From: Natronomonas sp. CBA1123
GTDB taxonomy: Archaea > Halobacteriota > Halobacteria > Halobacteriales > Haloarculaceae
NCBI RefSeq assembly: GCF_009741925.1
Contig: NZ_WPCC01000002.1
Location: forward strand, 124,001-188,000
Length of the DNA: 64,000 nt
Direction of reading: 5' to 3'
The first letter of the stretch is position 1. Each line of letters starts with the position of its first letter. Both the position numbers and the translations under genes were made by a program. Positions 58,448 through 64,000 of the stretch are shown piece after piece. Below the pieces are notes generated by a model. The model did not search any database, was not told where the DNA came from, and saw only the letters and a list, made by a program, of their open reading frames with translations.

Positions 58448-59324
58448 GTGACAGCGACCGCGGATAATACACAACGCCTCGTGGTATTGACCGGGGGGGA
58501 CCAGCGGTATCGGCCGTATCGCCGCAACAGAACTTGCTGCACAGGGAGCGACGGTTGCGGTTCTCGGACGAGACCAGACACGCGGTGACACACTCGCCGC
58601 TGAGGCGGCCAGGCTCGACGGCGAGATTCGATTCCACCAGGCGGACCTCGCAACCCAGGCAACCGTTCGTTCTCTTGCTGCGGAACTCCTCGATACATAC
58701 GACCGGATTGACGCTCTCGTTCACAACGCTGGGCTCTCGTCTCGCCGCCGATCGGAAACCGAGGACGGCGTCGAACTCACGTTTGCCGTTAATCACCTCG
58801 CCCCGTATCTCCTGACACACGAACTACTGGACCGACTCAGAACCTCAGTACCAACCAGGGTCGTCGTTACGGCCTCAGATATCCACCGTCGCGCCACATT
58901 GGACTTCAACGATCTCCAGTTCACCAACGACTACGATTCGCTCCAAGCGTACGCCCGGTCGAAACTTGCTACCATCGCGTTCACGGTCGAACTTGCCGAT
59001 CGACTCGACGAGACCGAGATTACAGCGAACTGCTTCCACCCCGGTTTCGTCCCTTCAACGAACCTGTTCCGCAATGCCCGTCTCTGGACACGGCTGATGA
59101 TCCGTGCTGTAGCCATCGTCCCCGGTATCGGCACAACACAGCAGGAAGGCGCACAGCGACTTTGTCATCTCGTCACGGCCCCGGAATTCGGTGAACGAAC
59201 CGGCGCCTACGTCACTGGAGACGGGATCACGCCCCCCGCGCCGGAAGCAACTGATCCAGAGACTCGGCAGCAGCTCTGGGAGACCAGCGCCCACCTCGTC
59301 GGCGTCGATCCTGACTGGCCGTGA
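58448..59324 (+). pseudogene. Short-chain dehydrogenase/reductase with a one-base frameshift in a G-run
   Basis: The start GTG 58448 (an in-frame TGA lies just upstream) gives MTATADNTQRLVVLTGG. A run of seven G (58493-58499) shifts the frame; with six G it continues TGGTSGIGRIAATELAAQG, the NAD(P) motif. The rest is intact: LVHNAGL, a VVVTAS serine and the catalytic Y-x-x-x-K in YARSK, ending at 59324. The restored protein is ~292 residues. As sequenced the cofactor-binding N-terminus is out of frame. Homopolymer sequencing error is a serious possibility. Confidence 0.78.
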
Positions 59325-59384
59325 ACCGTTATTCGAGCTTGGGGAAAATATTACTCTTGAGTGACAACTATTGCTACAGAACGT

Positions 59385-59399
59385 GATTCCAACAGAGCC
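59385..59399. repeat. Solitary IS6-like end, GATTCCAACAGAGCC
   Basis: Matches the inverted right end of the two complete elements except at a few positions (GATTCCAACAGAGCC against GGTTTCAACAGAGCC). No partner end was found. It lies in the gap between the SDR and the flavodoxin gene (59,325-59,489), which otherwise holds nothing recognised. Confidence 0.4.
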
Positions 59400-59489
59400 G
59401 ATTTTTTCTTGTAGCCTGAACGAAGCGGTCGGTTCAACGAGAATTTATCTGCTGGCGCGGCGAACACCCGTATCGAGGTGAGAGAACAC

Positions 59490-60071
59490 GTGAGTTCCTT
59501 TTTGATACTCTATGGGACCGGTGAAGGCCAGACGGCGAAGATCGCAGAGCGAATCGCGGCCACAATCGCCGAGCGCGGCCACGAGGCGAGTGCAATCGAC
59601 GTGCGCGACCGACCGGAATCGTTCACCCTTAATGAGTACGACGCCGCCATCGTGGGCGCGTCGATTCACGTCGGCAAACATCAGGACGAGGTTCGTGATT
59701 TCGTCACGGAGAACCGAGACGCGCTATCGGGGATGCTGTCCGCGTTCTTTCAGGTCTCGCTGTCCTCAGCAAACGAGGAGAAACACGAAGAGGCAGCGGG
59801 GTACGTAGAGTCGTTCATCACGGATACCGGATGGCATCCGGACCGAATCGGGCAGTTCGGTGGCGCCCTTCGGTTCTCCGAGTACGGGTTCCTCAAACGT
59901 CTCATGATGAAGCAAATCGCGAAGGACCTTCTCACCGAGGAACGGAAACCGGGCGGTGACGTTGAGTTCACCGACTGGGACGCTGTCGACGCGTTCACAG
60001 CGGATGTCGCCGCGTTCGTCGAAGGCCGACTCGGCGTCGCCCCTGACATGACTGAGGATTCAACGGCATGA
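59490..60071 (+). CDS. Flavodoxin-domain protein, HemG/protoporphyrinogen oxidase-like
   Basis: A 193-residue flavodoxin fold. FMN loop LILYGTGEGQTAKIAERIA, second loop AAIVGASIHVGKHQ and third FFQVSLSSANEE, in the order of HemG-type menaquinone-dependent protoporphyrinogen IX dehydrogenase. The reaction would aromatise the porphyrin ring in heme synthesis. Start GTG 59490 is chosen because GAGGTGA precedes it at the right spacing; GTG 59478 is possible. The next gene overlaps as ATGA. Confidence 0.8.
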   Translation: MSSFLILYGTGEGQTAKIAERIAATIAERGHEASAIDVRDRPESFTLNEYDAAIVGASIHVGKHQDEVRDFVTENRDALSGMLSAFFQVSLSSANEEKHEEAAGYVESFITDTGWHPDRIGQFGGALRFSEYGFLKRLMMKQIAKDLLTEERKPGGDVEFTDWDAVDAFTADVAAFVEGRLGVAPDMTEDSTA

Positions 60072-60934
60072 CCGCTACACGAACTTCCCAACGCCTCACT
60101 CGGCCCTATCTCGTTGCATCGACGCTCACCTTCTTTCTCGCGGTCGTGGCGGCTGGCGTCGGGCTGTTTGTTCCAGGGTTCTACCGGGACGCCGAAGTTC
60201 TCCTCCCACAGTTGTACGGGCAGGATCTGTTGACGCTCGTCGTCGCTGTCCCTGTACTCGCTGGCGCCCTATATTATGGCTCTCAGGGTTCACTTCGCGG
60301 CTACGTCGTCTGGCTCGGTGTCACCGGCTATCTCTTCTATACGTACGCCTCGTACGCGCTCCTCACCTCCTTCAACGAACTCTATCTCGTCTACGTCGCG
60401 CTGTTTTCACTAACGCTGTTCACGCTCATCGGCGGCGTCGCCCGCATCGACCCAATAGACCTGAAGGAAGCACTCGACGGGCATCCGGTCCGTGGATACG
60501 TCGCTTTCCAGGCGCTCGTCGCCGGATTCGTGGCGCTGATGTGGCTCGCCGAGGTCGGCCCAGCGAGTCTCTCCGGAACCAGACCTCCGAGCATCGCTGA
60601 GACGACGCTGCCCGTTCCCGTCATTCAGTCTCTGGATCTCGGCGTCGTCATCCCATCGTTCGCTATCTCGGCGGTCCTTCTCTGGAAGCAGCGAGCGTGG
60701 GGCTACGTATTCACCGGCGTCCTTCTCGTGAAAGGCACCACTCTCGGTCTGGCAGTCCTCGCCATGATCGTCTTCATGCTCCAGAACGGCCAACCCGTTC
60801 CCCTCCCCCAGATCGTGATATTCGCTATCCTGAGTATCACTGGTCTCGTTCTTACGACTCGATTCATCCGAGCCATCCCTTCCAGTGCTTCTACAGGCCA
60901 CCCACACGCCGAAACTGAAACACGAGCGGATTGA
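60068..60934 (+). CDS. Multi-pass membrane protein, unknown
   Basis: A 288-residue protein with about eight hydrophobic segments (YLVASTLTFFLAVVAAGVGLFVPGFY, LLTLVVAVPVLAGALYYGSQG and others). It starts at an ATGA overlap with the flavodoxin gene, so both are coexpressed. An acidic/polar tail (SASTGHPHAETETRAD) ends it. I do not recognise a family. Position suggests a membrane partner of the flavodoxin-type enzyme, which is inference. Confidence 0.7.
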   Translation: MTATRTSQRLTRPYLVASTLTFFLAVVAAGVGLFVPGFYRDAEVLLPQLYGQDLLTLVVAVPVLAGALYYGSQGSLRGYVVWLGVTGYLFYTYASYALLTSFNELYLVYVALFSLTLFTLIGGVARIDPIDLKEALDGHPVRGYVAFQALVAGFVALMWLAEVGPASLSGTRPPSIAETTLPVPVIQSLDLGVVIPSFAISAVLLWKQRAWGYVFTGVLLVKGTTLGLAVLAMIVFMLQNGQPVPLPQIVIFAILSITGLVLTTRFIRAIPSSASTGHPHAETETRAD

Positions 60935-61057
60935 ACGAAGAGTACAGAATCCTCATTCCGTAGAGATGAGGTGATGCCGGGGGCCCACGCATACTCGTAT
61001 TCACCAAGTACCGCTTTTATTAGACATCCGAGCACACGATATATCGAGAAATCGAGA

Positions 61058-62365
61058 ATGGGAATCGTTAGGAACATCCGCCAGAGGCGCTGGACGACGG
61101 TGGCTGGGTACGTGTTGTTCGTCGCGCTGATGGTCGCCGGCTACTACTACAACATCACGTTCGTCCAGTTGGGGCTCATCGATCTTGGGACGCGCCTCGT
61201 CGGCATGACCGAAACTACCGTTTCGATGTGGATGGCGGCGCTTGCGCTCGTGACGCTCGTTGTCGCAGTTGTCACCGGGGTGACGATGGACCGACGCGGC
61301 TGGAGCACTGACCTCCGGACGAAGTTCCGACTCCTGTTCGGCGTGGTCTGTGTCCAGTTCGCGCTCACGCTCGTCGCCCCGATGATTCGGACCGTTCCCG
61401 AATTCGGCGCGTGGATCGTGCTCGCGTCGATTGGTCTCGGGGTTGGGTTTCCGGTCTCGTTCTCGCTGGCGATCGACCTCGTTCCGGTCCCAGACCGGGG
61501 GTACGTCGCCGCGGCGATCACGGCGATAGCGTACTTCCTGGCGAACGCGGTTCCTCTCTCATGGTCAATCGACGTTTTCAGCCAGTTGATGGTCGCCGCG
61601 ATGGCGCCAGGTCTCCTCGTGCTCGCGGTGCTGTCGTTTGTCAGCTACGACCGTCTCGATGACCTCCTCGACGACCTCGGGGCACAACACGGCATATACG
61701 GCACGGGACGATTCTGTCATGGAGCGTCGGTACGGACGCGCAGTCTCACCTTCGCCGTCCCGGTCGTCCTGATGTTCGGCGTGTTCTTCATCGATAGCCT
61801 CGGATTTCTCCGAATCATCGACACGCCATCGCTATTGCTGAGTTCCTGGCAGTCGCCGGAGCTCTCGACGCGTCTGTTCATCGCCGTCGCACACGTCGTC
61901 GGTGCGGTGATGGCCGGCGTCATCTACGCGAATTTCTCGCTCTCGCGCATCTTCCTCTGGACGTTCGCGCTGTTCGCTCTCACACACGTCATGTACACAT
62001 CCGACCTCCGTCTGGCAGCGGTGTTCCCCACGATTACGGGGAACGGGGCATCACCCCTGAACCCTGCTCTGTATGCGATCGCTGTAAGCTTCTATACGAC
62101 GCTGAACTTCGCGCTCTGGCCCGACCTTTCGACGCCGGAGACGATTGGCACTCACTCGGCGATTGGCATCGGCGTCGCCGGCTGGCTCGCCACGTTCTCG
62201 AGTACCGCACTCGCACTGTACTTCCAGGCTGTGGACCTCACGCTTCTCTCTCACTTGAACGTGGTACAGGCGCTCTCGTTGCTCCTCCTGTTCGGGCTTG
62301 CGGTCGGTCTGTACGCCAGACGGATGATCGAACTCGCCCGCGAGAACGGAGGTGCGAGGGCATGA
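61058..62365 (+). CDS. MFS-like membrane transporter
   Basis: A 435-residue protein with about twelve hydrophobic segments. The first helix pair (TTVAGYVLFVALMVAGYYYNITFVQLGLIDLG) and TMDRRGWSTDLRTKFRLLFG after the fourth resemble a Major Facilitator fold, although the usual signature loop is weak. The ATG at 61058 follows an AT-rich stretch (about 61,010-61,045); a longer frame (60971) is less likely. It overlaps the next gene as ATGA at 62362, so it is one operon with the bactofilin-like protein. Confidence 0.75.
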   Translation: MGIVRNIRQRRWTTVAGYVLFVALMVAGYYYNITFVQLGLIDLGTRLVGMTETTVSMWMAALALVTLVVAVVTGVTMDRRGWSTDLRTKFRLLFGVVCVQFALTLVAPMIRTVPEFGAWIVLASIGLGVGFPVSFSLAIDLVPVPDRGYVAAAITAIAYFLANAVPLSWSIDVFSQLMVAAMAPGLLVLAVLSFVSYDRLDDLLDDLGAQHGIYGTGRFCHGASVRTRSLTFAVPVVLMFGVFFIDSLGFLRIIDTPSLLLSSWQSPELSTRLFIAVAHVVGAVMAGVIYANFSLSRIFLWTFALFALTHVMYTSDLRLAAVFPTITGNGASPLNPALYAIAVSFYTTLNFALWPDLSTPETIGTHSAIGIGVAGWLATFSSTALALYFQAVDLTLLSHLNVVQALSLLLLFGLAVGLYARRMIELARENGGARA

Positions 62366-63234
62366 ATCCGACGGAAGCTATTCCGCTCCTCATCGTCGTC
62401 CTCCTCATGATCTCCATCGGTGGCGGCGATGTCCAGGAGATGTCCGTGACGTTCCAGGGCGACAACGATATCGACTCATTGGCGGACGTCCACGTCGTCG
62501 CCGGCGGAACCACCACTGTGCCCGCGGACGCGACTCTCGAGGGCGACGTCTATGTAATCGGTGGCACCGCAGCCATCGACGGTGCGGTCGACGGCGACGT
62601 GACGCTCCTCAACGGGAATCTCTCGGTCAATGACGGCGCGACCGTGACCGGAACGCTCCAAACCTATTCGGGTGCCGCTGTGATTAGCTCCGATGCCTCA
62701 GTCGGTCACGTCTCACAATTCGAGCCGCCCACTCCGTCGAGCTCGCCCGCCCAACGAATCGGGGCGTTCCTCCTGCAGTTCCTCGTCCTCGGCGCGTTCG
62801 GGTGGTGGCTTGCCGAGCGACACCCGAGTATCATCGAGAACGTTGGTGCGGCCATCACCGAGCACACGCTCGTCAGCGCCGTCATCGGTAGCCTCGCCGC
62901 AACGACGCTTCTGGTCCTCTTCGTCTACATGGCGTTCACCCTTATTCTACTCCCGCTGGCCATCGTCGGACTCTTCGCCGAGTTCCTGATCGTCCTCTAC
63001 GGCCAGGCCGTGTTCGGGTACCTCATCGGGATGCGTCTTCCAATCGAGGCCGATGGCGTCGCGACGCTCGCTGGAATCGCCGCGTTCCTGCTCGTCCTCG
63101 AACTTCTCGGGCTCGTGCCGTATCTCGGTGGAATCGCACAACTCGGAGTTGCTGTCGTCGGGGTCGGGGCCGTCCTGAACACGTACTTTGGCCTGCAGCG
63201 ATTCGAGCCAATCACCATCCCTGGCGGAACGTAG
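62362..63234 (+). CDS. Bactofilin-like (polymer-forming) membrane protein
   Basis: A 290-residue protein. A short N-terminal helix is followed by a repetitive right-handed beta-helix-like segment (VHVVAGGTTTVPADATLEGDVYVIGGTAAIDGAVDGDVTLLNGNL), with the spaced G-D-V/I pattern of bactofilins and polymer-forming cytoskeletal proteins. About five membrane helices follow (LLQFLVLGAFGWWLAERH onward). The combination suggests a membrane-tethered scaffold. Its job in the haloarchaeal envelope is unknown. Confidence 0.75.
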   Translation: MNPTEAIPLLIVVLLMISIGGGDVQEMSVTFQGDNDIDSLADVHVVAGGTTTVPADATLEGDVYVIGGTAAIDGAVDGDVTLLNGNLSVNDGATVTGTLQTYSGAAVISSDASVGHVSQFEPPTPSSSPAQRIGAFLLQFLVLGAFGWWLAERHPSIIENVGAAITEHTLVSAVIGSLAATTLLVLFVYMAFTLILLPLAIVGLFAEFLIVLYGQAVFGYLIGMRLPIEADGVATLAGIAAFLLVLELLGLVPYLGGIAQLGVAVVGVGAVLNTYFGLQRFEPITIPGGT

Positions 63235-63348
63235 CCACCAACGCAGCACTCCACACTCACGATTGTCGTCGTCACGCAGGTCATTGCCATTGAGATGTCG
63301 CGTGGCGCGTATCCTGCGACTCGCGAACGTATTTGTCGAGGGAAAACG

Positions 63349-64000
63349 ATGATTGAACGTATGGCGGCGTCGAATGCGACCGGATTGGTGGCCCGATTCT
63401 CGAAGCGAGTCGGACGGTACGTCAATCACGATGACGTCCTCGTCCGGTTTGTTTCCCTGTGGGTCGTCGTCCCGAGCGTATTCACGGTGTCGTGGGTTTT
63501 CAGCTACCTCTTCCACCCATAGGGACTACTCCGAGGTGGGAATCCGGTCGCTTCTGCAGACTACGCAGGAAGTGTTCCGCGAGAGTTCCTGACGCTGTTT
63601 GGATGGAATGTGGCTGTCTCGGTAATCGCCGTCGCAGCGAACACGCTCCGATCGGTGAACACGCCGCTGGGCTACGTAATCGAGGTCGTTCAGGCCCCCC
63701 GCTACGGAGCAGTCTGGGGGACCGGGTCACTCGCCAGTGGGACAGGAGAGCGTATTGTGCCGTCGCTGACTGTGCTCGTCGAGCGAAGTGGACCGATAGA
63801 GATTACAGCATTCGTCGCAATCGTGGTCGCGACGCGGGGCGTGATGCTGTGGCATCAGGAATCCGGCCCCCGGTGGAAAGAAGAGTTTGAAAGAGTACGT
63901 TCCCCGAGGGACTGGTCGCTGACACGCCGTGAGTGGGCGCTTCTGGTCGGTGGATACCTGCTGCTGGCACTCGCGTGCTACCGCGAGGCGGTCGCGATAG
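63349..64000 (+). pseudogene. Membrane protein gene interrupted by an amber codon, truncated by window edge
   Basis: ATG 63349 begins a 57-residue stretch with one hydrophobic helix (FVSLWVVVPSVFTVSWVFSYLFHP) ending at TAG (63520-63522). The same frame then continues without a stop to the window end (GLLRGGNPVAS, GSVPREFLTLFGWNVAVSVIAVAANTLRSVNTPLGYVIEVVQAPRYGAVWG). The downstream part has no start codon of its own and matches one family throughout, so a CAG-to-TAG change is the likely lesion. The shape slightly resembles SpoIIM-like proteins. Gene continues beyond 64000. Confidence 0.6.

Noticed and set aside
1-64000. tRNA or rRNA genes
   Set aside because: I looked for T-loop-like GGTTCGAATCC sequences and ribosomal RNA signatures and saw none; a covariance-model scan would be needed to exclude a tRNA.

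Overview
The window comes from a haloarchaeon (class Halobacteria). Evidence: acidic proteins rich in Asp and Glu, three bacterio-opsin-activator (HTH_10) regulators, leaderless-looking promoters with TATA boxes about 25-30 bases before the start codon, an Orc1/Cdc6 gene flanked by haloarchaeal-type origin recognition boxes, and haloarchaea-style small membrane proteins. The mixture of catabolic operons, toxin-antitoxin loci, transposon ends and a complete replication origin suggests a secondary replicon (megaplasmid) or a chromosome segment that has absorbed one.

Layout. 1-9.4 kb: a truncated aminotransferase, an HTH_10 regulator, an orphan ABC ATPase, then a catabolic group (2-hydroxyacid dehydrogenase, RidA-like protein, M20 amidohydrolase) and a lutC plus fused lutB/lutA pair. 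10-13.7 kb: a TumA/TumE-like toxin-antitoxin pair over the end of a decayed large gene, and a frameshifted sensor kinase. 14-19.5 kb: an organosulfur cluster (metallo-beta-lactamase-fold alkylsulfatase-like enzyme with a permease, HTH_10 regulator, type I sulfatase with a DUF1450 protein) whose two outer operons share an extended promoter sequence. 20-24 kb: a 513-bp IS6-like element with a small cargo gene, then an aldo-keto reductase and an HD hydrolase.

24-30 kb: three MazF-like toxin contexts. Two copies of an ArdC/ImmA - wHTH antitoxin - MazF module have decayed in complementary ways. 30.4-41.4 kb: the replication and defence core. It holds a HEPN fragment, a PIN-nuclease plus CARF-domain pair, an irregular four-copy repeat array, a remnant resembling an Orc C-terminus, Orc1/Cdc6 with eight ORBs, a Fic protein, an MNT/HEPN pair and a family B DNA polymerase without recognisable proofreading motifs. 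Four copies of a 42-bp inverted repeat (invariant 10-bp arms, variable 22-bp centre) occur only in this block.

41.5-58.3 kb: acyl-CoA metabolism (phosphotransferase, acyl-CoA ligase, acyl-CoA dehydrogenase), a TnpB RNA-guided nuclease locus, a second cargo-bearing IS6-like element, and an acetone carboxylase operon (acxA-acxB-acxC) with a CoA ligase and an HTH_10 regulator. Together these could take acetone to acetoacetate and then to acetoacetyl-CoA. 58.4-64 kb: a frameshifted SDR, a flavodoxin/HemG-like protein with membrane proteins, a transporter, a bactofilin-like membrane protein and a gene broken by an amber codon that runs off the right edge.

Several genes carry single-base lesions (kinase near 13,368; DUF7718-like gene at 26,139; SDR G-run at 58,493; amber at about 63,520). 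They are either genuine decay or sequencing error, and raw reads would separate the two.
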